Counted from the stretch's first letter, positions 1-5,801 are shown. The stretch is 6,751 nt of DNA from a bacterium (GCA_021782055.1 JAJXVP010000154.1:1-6751); one strand, 5' to 3'. Program-made: numbers and translations. The notes: generated by a model from the sequence alone, not told the origin.

Positions 1-697
1 GGAGCCAAAAATGGAGCGGCACGAGCCCTGCTTTGACACCAAAACCGAGAACCCCCAGTGTCAGCAGAGTGGCCATCGTCGCCGGTTCTAAAGTCGTGGT
101 CAGGGTTAAAAGAAAACTCCCCGTTGCTGCTTTCCAGAGGGAAAACAACAGAAACAAGGCCAAAGTCCCCGCGTGAGTTGCTGTCAGGTAGACCCAGCCG
201 GAGCGCCGTGTTTCGGGGTGCTGGTGTTCGGCAGTGGCGGCAAAAAAGGCCGCTAAGGCCATAACTTCCCAGAATAACAGAAAGGATAGCCCGTCGCGTG
301 CCAGGGTAACCAGGGCCATGCCAGCGGCAAGAACGCCAAACGAAACCTGAAGTTGTTGTTCCGAGGCTCGCGAGGGGGTAAACGGGCCGTGTCCGACCGC
401 CCACAGCCCAGCGGCGGGGGTGATGGTAAAGATCAGGACAAGAAAGGGGGCACTCAGGGCATCGATACCCAGAGTGAACACCGGCGACCCGGGAAGTTGC
501 CAACTTAGCAGTTGTGCTGGGTGACCCAGACTCACAAGTGTACCGACTAAGGCGATAGCGGCTCCGAAGAGAGCTATTGTTGCCGTGAGCCTAGCGGCTC
601 GACGCGGGGCTAGGGGAAGAAAGCCGGCAAAGCCACTGAGGGCGGTAAGGGCGACTCCACCAAGAACCAGGGGGATCGAAGACGAGTAAAGGTTCAT
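1..697 (-). CDS. HyfB-like proton-translocating membrane subunit, second paralog (3' end cut by window)
   Basis: Partial membrane protein; 232 N-terminal residues are visible and the frame stays open to the window edge. It belongs to the NuoL/NuoM/HyfB antiporter-like family, whose members move H+ (or Na+) in complex I and group 4 hydrogenases. Visible marks are WEVMAL with the conserved membrane Glu (E144) and GFGVKAGLVPLHFWL with the conserved Lys (K222). It resembles its upstream neighbour closely over the same stretch (for example GWVYLTATH against GWFYLVATH, and a shared GSFLL), so the two look like a tandem duplication. The start ATG overlaps the neighbour's TGA stop (ATGA at 694-697), and an AAGGG ribosome site lies 8 nt upstream (706-710). 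It is probably translationally coupled and part of the same membrane complex. Whether the complete protein is HyfB-, HyfD- or HyfF-like cannot be settled here. Confidence 0.85.
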   Translation of the reverse strand, partial: MNLYSSSIPLVLGGVALTALSGFAGFLPLAPRRAARLTATIALFGAAIALVGTLVSLGHPAQLLSWQLPGSPVFTLGIDALSAPFLVLIFTITPAAGLWAVGHGPFTPSRASEQQLQVSFGVLAAGMALVTLARDGLSFLLFWEVMALAAFFAATAEHQHPETRRSGWVYLTATHAGTLALFLLFSLWKAATGSFLLTLTTTLEPATMATLLTLGVLGFGVKAGLVPLHFWL

Positions 698-2580
698 GGC
701 TGATTCCCTTTCAACAGGGTGGCAAGCGATGCCCAAGGCAGCTGAGTCGCTAAAAAAATCAAAGCGGCGATAAAGACATACAGAACGTATTGCTGGGCGA
801 GTCCCTGAGGTAAACGGCGCAAGACGACAAAAAAACGTGGTAGGCGAAAGGGGTGTCGTGGTGGTCGGCGTAAAAGCCAACGCCACTGCTGGCGCAACGG
901 TCGGCTCAACGATGACGCCGTGTACTGCATCCGTGCCGAAGGTTGTGCGTACCCACAGTCCCAGGTTAAGGCGCGGGGACTGCGGCGAAAGACCTTGATC
1001 GACACGGCGGACACCAAAAGGAGGAGCCCTAAAATCCCCGTAAAAAGACTCAGGGTGTTCAACGGAACGGCCCCCGATAGCGGCCGAGCTAAACCTGGTG
1101 CCAAAAGTGCGGTTACGGGGTCCAAAAGCGGGGCGCTCACCCACGGAAAAAGACCCAAGAACGCGCACAACCCCCCCAGGACAAATAACGACGTGGTCAT
1201 GAGGGGGTTCTCGCCAGCCTCGAAACTCGAGGATGTTCGGGGCAAACCCAAAAACATCGAGCCGGTTACTTTGACAAAACACGCCAAGGCCAGAGCGCCC
1301 ATCATCGACAATGCGGTGACAGTTAATAGGGTTGCTAAACTGAGGGCGCCTGGTCCCGAAAGCGCTGAAAGTGAGCCCATGACAATCAGCCATTCACTGA
1401 CAAAGCCATTGAGGGGGGGCAGACCCGTGATCGCCGCCGCACCGAGAAAGAACAACCCGGCTGTGAGGGGGAGCTTGGTCAATAAGCCGCCCAGAGCATC
1501 CAGGTGTCGACTACCGGCGGCTTTGACCGCCGTGCCTGCTCCTAAAAAGAGGAGTGACTTGAACAGGGCGTGGTTCAGGACATGCAATAGCGCCCCCGCA
1601 AGACCCAGGGTGTACCAAAGGGGTTGATGAAAAGTCTTTCCCAATAGGGCCAAGCCCAGACCGAGTGCGATGATACCGATATTTTCGACACTATGGTACG
1701 CCAAAAGGCGTTTAATATCGTGCTGAGCGAGAGCTTTGACAACCCCAAAGATTCCGCTGACAGCACCCACCGTTAAAAGAATAGCTCCCCAAAGTGCCGG
1801 GGGGTGGGGGATTAGAAACAACATGCGGACCAAACCATAGATGCCCATTTTGATGAGGACACCAGATAGAAGGGCAGACACCGGGGTGGGGGCCCCGGCG
1901 TGGGCCGAGGGAAGCCACACGTGCAGGGGAACCAGGCCCGCTTTGAGGCCAAAGGACAAAAGAGCGATCAAAAAGAACAGGGTCAGACCCGCGCCCGAGA
2001 CTGGGGTGCTCAACGGTATCAGCAGAAAACTTCCCGAAAAGTTCTTCCACAACAAAAATAAAAAAATCAGACCAAGGGTACTCAGGTGAGTGGCCACGAG
2101 GTAGAACCAGCCAGCCTTACGGGCTTCGGGGGTGGTGTCGGGCGAATTGATAAGAAAAAAGCCCGACAAGGCCATCAGTTCCCAGCCTACCAAAAAGACG
2201 AGGGCGTGCCGGGCGGCAAGTAACAGTGACATTCCGGCAATTGCCAAACCCCAAAAGACACCGAGTGAAACTTCACCTTGAGGCGAAGGTTGGTTGGCAT
2301 AATACCCTTGGGCATAGAAAAGGCCCCAGAACCCCATCACGTAGACAGGGATCAAAAAAAAGGCAGTTAAGGGATCAACTTGCACAAGGTTCGAGGCAAG
2401 ATGGGGGAGCTTTTGGGTCCAGGGAAGGCTTAGCCCCAGCAGGTGAGTTATGGCCAAACCGAGCCCCAACGCTCCCGCTAGACCCAGTAGAAGCAACTGG
2501 GGTAAAAACCGACTTTGGCGAAAAACCAAGCGTGGCAGACCCGAGAGTCCAGCTAGCACGATGACCGCAAGAAAAATCAT
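694..2580 (-). CDS. hyfB: Hydrogenase-4 component B-like membrane subunit (HyfB/HycC family)
   Basis: 628-residue polytopic membrane protein, near the usual length of HyfB/HycC. In group 4 [NiFe]-hydrogenase or formate hydrogenlyase complexes this subunit is a proton-pumping module in the cytoplasmic membrane. The Proton_antipo_M core spans about residues 120-410. It holds WELMAL (E134), GLKAGLVPLHVWLPSAH (K213), VLIKMGIYGL (K244), HDIKRLLAYHSVEN (K290), LNHALFKSLLFLGAG (K341) and GLPPLNGFVSEW (E396), so the charged membrane residues used for ion transfer are present. The HyfB-specific C-terminal part is also there: TWDCGY (541-544) followed by an arginine-rich loop and a last membrane helix. 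Its ATG overlaps the stop of the HTH-IIA gene (ATGA, 2577-2580) and its stop overlaps the next gene's start. I see no strong ribosome site, which fits coupling. The hydrogenase catalytic subunits are not in view, so a Mrp- or complex-I-related role remains possible. Confidence 0.9.
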   Translation of the reverse strand: MIFLAVIVLAGLSGLPRLVFRQSRFLPQLLLLGLAGALGLGLAITHLLGLSLPWTQKLPHLASNLVQVDPLTAFFLIPVYVMGFWGLFYAQGYYANQPSPQGEVSLGVFWGLAIAGMSLLLAARHALVFLVGWELMALSGFFLINSPDTTPEARKAGWFYLVATHLSTLGLIFLFLLWKNFSGSFLLIPLSTPVSGAGLTLFFLIALLSFGLKAGLVPLHVWLPSAHAGAPTPVSALLSGVLIKMGIYGLVRMLFLIPHPPALWGAILLTVGAVSGIFGVVKALAQHDIKRLLAYHSVENIGIIALGLGLALLGKTFHQPLWYTLGLAGALLHVLNHALFKSLLFLGAGTAVKAAGSRHLDALGGLLTKLPLTAGLFFLGAAAITGLPPLNGFVSEWLIVMGSLSALSGPGALSLATLLTVTALSMMGALALACFVKVTGSMFLGLPRTSSSFEAGENPLMTTSLFVLGGLCAFLGLFPWVSAPLLDPVTALLAPGLARPLSGAVPLNTLSLFTGILGLLLLVSAVSIKVFRRSPRALTWDCGYAQPSARMQYTASSLSRPLRQQWRWLLRRPPRHPFRLPRFFVVLRRLPQGLAQQYVLYVFIAALIFLATQLPWASLATLLKGNQP

Positions 2581-3287
2581 ACTTCAGACCGTTGCTCAGA
2601 GGGTTTGTCAGACCGTTGTGGAATTGCTTTTTCGCTGGCTTCAATGCGGTTAAATAGAGTTTCGCGGGTGGCGCGTTCCCGCAGAGCCTGGCGTAGACCT
2701 TCGTCGCGAAGGGCAAAGCCGAGCCTCGACAAAAGGTGCAGGTGGGCGCGGACACTGGGACTGATGATGGCAAACATCGTGTCAACGGGTTTGCCATCGA
2801 TGGCCCCAAAATCGATGGGGTGCTCTAAGAAGCAGAGGGTAACCGTTGGTTTTTGAATGTGCAAAATGACGGGGTTACGAACGTGAGGAATGGCAATACC
2901 ATCACCGATTCCGGTTGAGCCCAGTGATTCCCTGGCTAAAAAGACTTCATAGAGATATTGCCTGTCCACTTCGTCAGGCAAGTTTAAAACATCGGTGATG
3001 GATTTGAGTACCGACGGCCCATCAGCGCCCTCGAGGCGGTAAACAACCCCGCCGGCCTTGAGGGCTTCGGTCAAAGAGGGCAAAAGCACCGCATCGCTCG
3101 ATTCGGCAAAGATTTCGGGCGAGACCTTCATCCGTTGACTTGTAGCCCACTCTAAAATTTCGGCCCGGTTGAAGCGTACCTGCTCGTTGATGCGGTAAAA
3201 CGGAATAGAGCCTTTTTGTATCCATCGGTAAATCGTTTTTTCAGAAACGTTCAAAATGGAGGCGACGTCTTTGACAAACAACTGCAT
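2577..3287 (-). CDS. HTH (excisionase/MerR-like) - PTS EIIA (Ntr/fructose type) fusion, probable regulator
   Basis: 236 residues from the preferred ATG at 3287. Residues 1-50 form a MerR/excisionase-type helix-turn-helix (VKDVASILNVSEKTIYRWIQ, then a FNRAEILEW wing end). A linker leads to a type-2 PTS EIIA domain from about residue 70 to 215, with the phosphorylatable His in GDGIAIPH (H135). This implies a DNA-binding protein whose state may follow phosphorylation by a PTS chain; that function is inferred. It is the first gene of the operon and overlaps hyfB by ATGA, so it may sense energy or carbon state for the hydrogenase-like complex or autoregulate it. An upstream in-frame ATG at 3335 would add 16 residues. 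I prefer 3287 because the HTH domain begins there and a promoter-like TTGACA/AATAAT lies in between. The C-terminal ~20 residues are charged and look unstructured. Confidence 0.85.
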   Translation of the reverse strand: MQLFVKDVASILNVSEKTIYRWIQKGSIPFYRINEQVRFNRAEILEWATSQRMKVSPEIFAESSDAVLLPSLTEALKAGGVVYRLEGADGPSVLKSITDVLNLPDEVDRQYLYEVFLARESLGSTGIGDGIAIPHVRNPVILHIQKPTVTLCFLEHPIDFGAIDGKPVDTMFAIISPSVRAHLHLLSRLGFALRDEGLRQALRERATRETLFNRIEASEKAIPQRSDKPSEQRSEV

Positions 3288-3293
3288 ACAGAA

Positions 3294-3322
3294 ATTATTT
3301 TCCTGATGTCCAAAAATGTCAA
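3294..3322 (-). promoter_or_regulatory. Possible sigma70-type promoter of the HTH-IIA/hyfB operon
   Basis: On the minus strand a perfect -35 TTGACA (3322-3317) is followed after 17 nt by AATAAT (3299-3294), one base off the -10 consensus. Only 6 nt separate this from the ATG at 3287, so transcription would begin at or next to the start codon and give a leaderless message. If transcription starts further upstream instead, a weak AGGA at about 13-14 nt from the ATG could act as ribosome site. Confidence 0.4.
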
Positions 3323-3388
3323 TCGAAAAGGACATATGTCTAGTTAGGTGTAGGAATGAGAAAGGGGGGCGATCGTACCGCCTCTGTC

Positions 3389-3442
3389 TGAGTTTGTGTC
3401 ACAAAACGGTTGAGTTTGTGATTAAAAACAGATGAGTTTGTG
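3389..3442. repeat. Three direct repeats TGAGTTTGTG at 22-bp period, likely operator array
   Basis: TGAGTTTGTG occurs exactly at 3389-3398, 3411-3420 and 3433-3442. The start-to-start distance is 22 bp each time, about two helical turns, so all copies face the same side of the DNA. Copies two and three extend to TTTGTGATTA. Copy one runs into an odd palindrome TTTGTGTCACAAA, and copy three into GTGAT-TAC-ATCAC. The array sits 100-150 bp upstream of the HTH-IIA start. TTGTGA/TCACAA half-sites recall Crp/FNR- or Rex-type sites, but the spacing does not match either consensus. Confidence 0.75.
3392..3405. promoter_or_regulatory. Short palindrome TTTGTG-T-CACAAA inside repeat 1
   Basis: Perfect inverted repeat with 6-bp arms and a single central base, overlapping the first direct repeat. 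It looks like a compact dimer-binding site made of the same TTTGTG word as the array. No regulator can be assigned from sequence alone. Confidence 0.45.
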
Positions 3443-3452
3443 ATTACATCAC
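3440..3452. promoter_or_regulatory. Inverted repeat GTGAT-N3-ATCAC overlapping repeat 3
   Basis: Perfect 5-bp arms around TAC. It resembles the Crp core TGTGA-N6-TCACA but with the spacer one base short (TGTGA-N5-TCAC). It could be the promoter-distal site of the operator array. A Crp-family gene starts at 6409, but any link is only inference. Confidence 0.4.
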
Positions 3453-3520
3453 GATGCAAAATAGACGTAAAACCGCTGAGATTTAACCTCAAAGTTTTCT
3501 AGCTACAAGCTACAAAGCGC

Positions 3521-4111
3521 CTATGGCGAGATCTGCGCTATTGCCTTTCGAAAAGCCTCTATGCCCTGAGCCCCCACGATGCCGACTTTGTCGTCAATTA
3601 CATAGGTGGGAACTCCACTCACTCCAAGCTCACTCGCTTCGCGGAGCGACTCTTCAAATCGGGTACGGAACTCTCCTGCTTCAACGGCTTTTTCCATGTC
3701 GTCCGGGTCTAGCCCGACTTCGACGGCTACCGCTCTGAGTACCTCCCAGCGGCCGATATCGTTACCCTTCCCAAAGTATTGGTCAAAGACGGCGCGGTGA
3801 AACTCTTCACCTCGGCCCTTGTCGACGGCATACTCGGTGGCCTCGTGTGCCCTTTGCGTGTTGGGCATAAAGAAATTCTGAACAAAGGGAAGCCCTGCCG
3901 CTTTGGCCCGTGCTGGAAGCGGGTTGTGCAAGGCTAGCCTGGCTTGGATTTCTTTAGGGAGAGCCATCCCCTCGGGGGGCGTATCGGGCCGCAAAAAAAA
4001 GGGTTTCCAGCGAACCTCCACCGGGCGTTCGGCGCGGAGTTCGTTAAGCACGGCTTGGCCCACATAGCACCAGGGGCAGACATAATCGGAATACACGACA
4101 AGACGAGTCAT
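3521..4111 (-). CDS. DsbA-family (FrnE-like) thiol-disulfide oxidoreductase
   Basis: 196 residues from ATG 4111. The protein opens with a thioredoxin-fold strand and the active-site motif CPWC (C12, C15) in YSDYVCPWCYVGQ. The DsbA helical insertion follows, then the cis-proline loop SGVPTYVI (P168) and a GAQ-containing final helix typical of the FrnE/DsbA group. There is no signal peptide, so it is expected in the cytoplasm. Such proteins reduce or isomerise disulfides, or act in redox stress; the exact substrate is unknown. A longer reading from TTG 4150 would add 13 residues that break the family's usual beginning, so I reject it. It is transcribed away from the peptide/SUMF1 pair and is followed, after 185-233 bp, by the hydrogenase-like operon on the same strand. 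Confidence 0.88.
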   Translation of the reverse strand: MTRLVVYSDYVCPWCYVGQAVLNELRAERPVEVRWKPFFLRPDTPPEGMALPKEIQARLALHNPLPARAKAAGLPFVQNFFMPNTQRAHEATEYAVDKGRGEEFHRAVFDQYFGKGNDIGRWEVLRAVAVEVGLDPDDMEKAVEAGEFRTRFEESLREASELGVSGVPTYVIDDKVGIVGAQGIEAFRKAIAQISP

Positions 4112-4120
4112 AGTGAATCT

Positions 4121-4150
4121 AAGATAGAAACAAAGCAACCGCGCGGGCAA
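4121..4150 (-). promoter_or_regulatory. Possible promoter of the DsbA-like gene
   Basis: On the minus strand TTGCCC (4150-4145), 18 nt, then TATCTT (4126-4121), with 9 nt to the ATG at 4111. No ribosome site is visible in front of the ATG, so the mRNA would have a leader of only a few bases. The match is weak. Confidence 0.25.
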
Positions 4151-4173
4151 GCGAGACTCGCAGGCTCTTCTTT

Positions 4174-4229
4174 AAACGGTTGTGACAGCACTTGGCTGGT
4201 GGTAGTAAATAGAATAGAGATAATCACAA
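4174..4229. promoter_or_regulatory. Nonamers shared with the hydrogenase operon control region
   Basis: AAACGGTTG (4174-4182) also occurs at 3404-3412. TAATCACAA (4221-4229) is the complement of TTGTGATTA, which appears twice in the 22-bp array. Both lie in the divergent gap between the DsbA-like gene and the peptide/SUMF1 genes. By rough odds a given 9-mer is expected about 0.05 times in a window this size, so a shared regulator is plausible. Confidence 0.4.
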
Positions 4230-4248
4230 CCAAATGGAAATATTTTTA

Positions 4249-4290
4249 AAAAAAACGTGCCAAATCATGATTTGGGACGACTTTTTTTTT
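4249..4290. terminator. Palindromic hairpin flanked by A- and T-tracts; terminator or attenuator
   Basis: A perfect 16-bp palindrome CCAAATCATGATTTGG (4260-4275) is preceded by an A-run (4249-4256) and followed by nine T (4282-4290), then CTTTTT. The outer GT/AC and A/T tracts can extend the stem. On either strand a T-run follows the stem, so it could stop transcription both ways. No visible gene ends here because both neighbours diverge. For a rightward transcript it would lie in the leader of the peptide gene, before its ribosome site, where it could act as an attenuator. Confidence 0.55.
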
Positions 4291-4332
4291 CTTTTTGAAG
4301 TAAAGTTCATTTCCGGAATGTGAGTCGTTCCT

Positions 4333-4337
4333 GGAGG
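4333..4337 (+). promoter_or_regulatory. Strong ribosome binding site GGAGG for the TTG-started peptide gene
   Basis: GGAGG stands 8 nt before TTG 4346. This near-ideal Shine-Dalgarno and spacing decides the start, since no ATG is available in this frame. Confidence 0.55.
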
Positions 4338-4345
4338 ATACAGCA

Positions 4346-4459
4346 TTGATAACCTTACCGTTGGCTTCAACAGAAGCGAAGTACCAAACCCCCGAGCTCG
4401 TTGAGCTGGGACAGGTCACGGAGTTAACCAACTATACCGTCAGCGTGACGGCGCAGTGA
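4346..4459 (+). CDS. Small peptide with lasso-type RiPP leader motif (candidate precursor or relic)
   Basis: A 37-codon ORF starting with TTG behind a strong GGAGG site. Residues 13-28 read YQTPELVELGQVTELT, an exact fit to YxxPxLxxxG(x5)T, the leader signature recognised by RRE/PqqD-like partners in lasso-type RiPP systems. After the conserved Thr only nine residues remain (NYTVSVTAQ). They have no Asp or Glu to form a lasso ring, so a classical lasso product is unlikely. The stop (4457-4459) directly abuts the start region of the SUMF1 lipoprotein gene, suggesting co-transcription and coupling. No maturation enzyme is in the window. Alternative: the tail resembles a fibronectin-III end strand (YTVSVTA), so it could be the relic of a larger secreted protein; the frame stays open upstream to 4304. 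The function is not known. Confidence 0.45.
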   Translation: MITLPLASTEAKYQTPELVELGQVTELTNYTVSVTAQ

Positions 4460-4467
4460 GGATGAGA

Positions 4468-5736
4468 ATGAAAATGATGAAAGGACTTAGCTTAACCGTA
4501 GTCGGAGTAGCTTTGGCAGTCTTGGCGGGGTGTTCAAACCCTACCCAGGCTTCTGTGAGCGGGAATAGTTCGACTAGCGGAAGTGCAGGAGGTAGCGGAG
4601 TTGCCACAGTTTCGGTGACGGCAAGCACTTCGCCAGGGTCACCCCGAAGCTTGATTAGTGATAGCACCGTGACGAAGGTGTTGTTTGTGGCGATTCAAAA
4701 TGGCACCAGTGAAGGAAGTGGAACACTGACGCCGAATGGGACAGCTTGGACCGGTAGCTTTCAGGTACAGGCCAATGGGCCAACAGATTTTTGGGCGTAT
4801 GCGTATAATGCAAGCGATGCGGTGGTATGGAGTGGGTTGACGTCGGGGTTTACGGTTAACTCCACAGGAACAAACTCTGTGAGTATCCCCATGAGTCAAT
4901 TAGCTAATGAGACCTCGGCCAATATTGGCACACTGGTTCCGGTAGCAGGGGGAACGTTCACCATGCTGTCGGGGGGCCCGAATATGACGGAGAGCACGTT
5001 TCATATGAGTGCTAACTTGATTACAGGTGCCGAATATGCAAGTGTTACGGGCTTAGCCGACCCCAGTAATTTTAGAGTAGTTAATAATCATCCCGTCGAA
5101 ACGGTAAGTTGGTATGCTGCCCTCGTATTTTGTAACGATTTAAGTATTAAGGAAGGTCTGACTCCTGTGTACTCGATTAGCGGAAATACCAGTCCCTCAG
5201 CCTGGGGTACGATTCCCACAGTTGACAATACGATTTGGGATGCTGCAACGGTCAACTCAAGCGCCAATGGGTACCGTTTACCGACCGAGATGGAATATAT
5301 GTGGGCGGCGATGGGTGGCATGAGTGATGGGCTGAGTAGTGATCTTGTTGGTGGCGTTAATACGGGAGGGTACAACAAAGGGTATGCGGGAAGTACCGAA
5401 GCAGGCGGAGCCCAAACGAACATAGGAACCTATGCCTGGTATTCGACTAATAGTGCCGGCACAACCCATCCTGTGGGAATGAAGTTACCAAACGAGCTAG
5501 GGATTTACGATCTCAGTGGGAATGTTTACGAATGGTGCTGGGACTTGTATGGAAGCTACCCCACGACAGCGCAAACGAATTATCAGGGACCCGCTTCGGG
5601 GTCTTCGGGCACGTACCGCGTCTTTTGCAGCGGCAGTTGGAGCAGCTTTGCATCTTTCTGCGCCGTAGTCTTCCGGGGCAGCGGCGATCCGATCAGCCAG
5701 AACTACTATGCCGGGTTCCGGGTTGTGCGCTCCTAA
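4468..5736 (+). CDS. SUMF1/FGE-fold lipoprotein, probable DGR-type variable protein
   Basis: 422 residues from ATG 4468, chosen because AGG lies 6 nt upstream. GTG 4456, ATG 4462 and ATG 4474 are in-frame alternatives. A signal peptide ends in the lipobox LAG-C (C22), so the protein is a surface or periplasmic lipoprotein. Residues ~23-50 are Ser/Gly/Thr-rich, ~50-150 look like a beta-sandwich, and ~155-422 are the SUMF1 (formylglycine-generating enzyme, C-type-lectin-like) fold, with GYRLPTEMEYMWAA, LGIYDLSGNVYEWCWDLYG and terminal GFRVV. The catalytic Cys pair of true FGEs is incomplete: the segment reads SWSSFASFC, with Ser where the first Cys belongs. Enzyme activity is therefore unlikely and a binding role is more likely. 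The last ~40 codons look like a diversity-generating-retroelement variable region, as in the Treponema lipoprotein TvpA of this fold. The gene directly follows the small peptide gene; a hairpin follows its stop. Confidence 0.88.
   Translation: MKMMKGLSLTVVGVALAVLAGCSNPTQASVSGNSSTSGSAGGSGVATVSVTASTSPGSPRSLISDSTVTKVLFVAIQNGTSEGSGTLTPNGTAWTGSFQVQANGPTDFWAYAYNASDAVVWSGLTSGFTVNSTGTNSVSIPMSQLANETSANIGTLVPVAGGTFTMLSGGPNMTESTFHMSANLITGAEYASVTGLADPSNFRVVNNHPVETVSWYAALVFCNDLSIKEGLTPVYSISGNTSPSAWGTIPTVDNTIWDAATVNSSANGYRLPTEMEYMWAAMGGMSDGLSSDLVGGVNTGGYNKGYAGSTEAGGAQTNIGTYAWYSTNSAGTTHPVGMKLPNELGIYDLSGNVYEWCWDLYGSYPTTAQTNYQGPASGSSGTYRVFCSGSWSSFASFCAVVFRGSGDPISQNYYAGFRVVRS
5617..5721 (+). other. Candidate DGR variable region (VR) at the 3' end of the SUMF1 gene
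   Basis: Residues 384-418 of the lipoprotein alternate fixed positions (GSW, C398, R403, P408, GFR) with varied ones. At the varied positions (386, 392-394, 396-397, 404-407, 409-410, 412-415) the codons are TTT, AGC, AGC, TTT, TCT, TTC, GGC, AGC, GGC, GAT, ATC, AGC, AAC, TAC, TAT and GCC. All end in C or T, exactly what A-to-N mutagenesis of AAC/AAT template codons gives. The 120 nt at 5614-5733 contain only 16 A by hand count. Many SUMF1-type VR templates translate to Asn-rich runs at just these places. No template repeat or reverse transcriptase is in the window. Confidence 0.5.
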
Positions 5737-5758
5737 AGGTCTCTAAAATAAAAACCAC

Positions 5759-5788
5759 AGACAGGCCGAACGCTAAGTCGGCCTGTCT
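5759..5788. terminator. Strong 11-bp hairpin after the SUMF1 gene (terminator and/or DGR hairpin)
   Basis: AGACAGGCCGA and TCGGCCTGTCT pair perfectly around an 8-nt loop, starting 23 nt after the stop codon. On the plus strand no U-run follows, so it is a poor intrinsic terminator for the SUMF1 gene. On the minus strand GTGGTTTTTATTTT follows. GC-rich hairpins shortly downstream of the VR are known to help target recognition in DGRs, so this may serve that role. Its loop is larger than the small loops described for DGR hairpins. Confidence 0.6.
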
Positions 5789-5801
5789 TCGGCAACCTCA
5801 C

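Noticed and set aside
920..1627. Long plus-strand ORF (235 codons) opposite hyfB
   Set aside because: It is antisense to a well-conserved membrane protein, has a very basic, low-complexity translation, and shows no domain or ribosome site.
3389..3442. CRISPR array
   Set aside because: Repeats are only 10 bp with 12-bp gaps, three copies, no leader or cas genes; an operator array fits better.
3500..3512. TAGCT-ACA-AGCTA inverted repeat as terminator of the DsbA-like gene
   Set aside because: The stem is only 5 bp and AT-rich, with a very short loop and no proper T-run after it on the minus strand.
4112..4150. Longer DsbA-like protein from TTG 4150
   Set aside because: The extra 13 residues precede the normal first strand of the fold and would need a rarer start codon; ATG 4111 fits the family.
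4246..4431. Minus-strand ORF of 61 codons
   Set aside because: It runs through the hairpin and T-tract (poly-Lys stretch) and is opposite the better supported peptide gene.
4346..4459. Complete lasso peptide gene cluster
   Set aside because: No asparagine-synthetase-like cyclase, protease or RRE gene is present, and the core lacks the ring-forming acidic residue.
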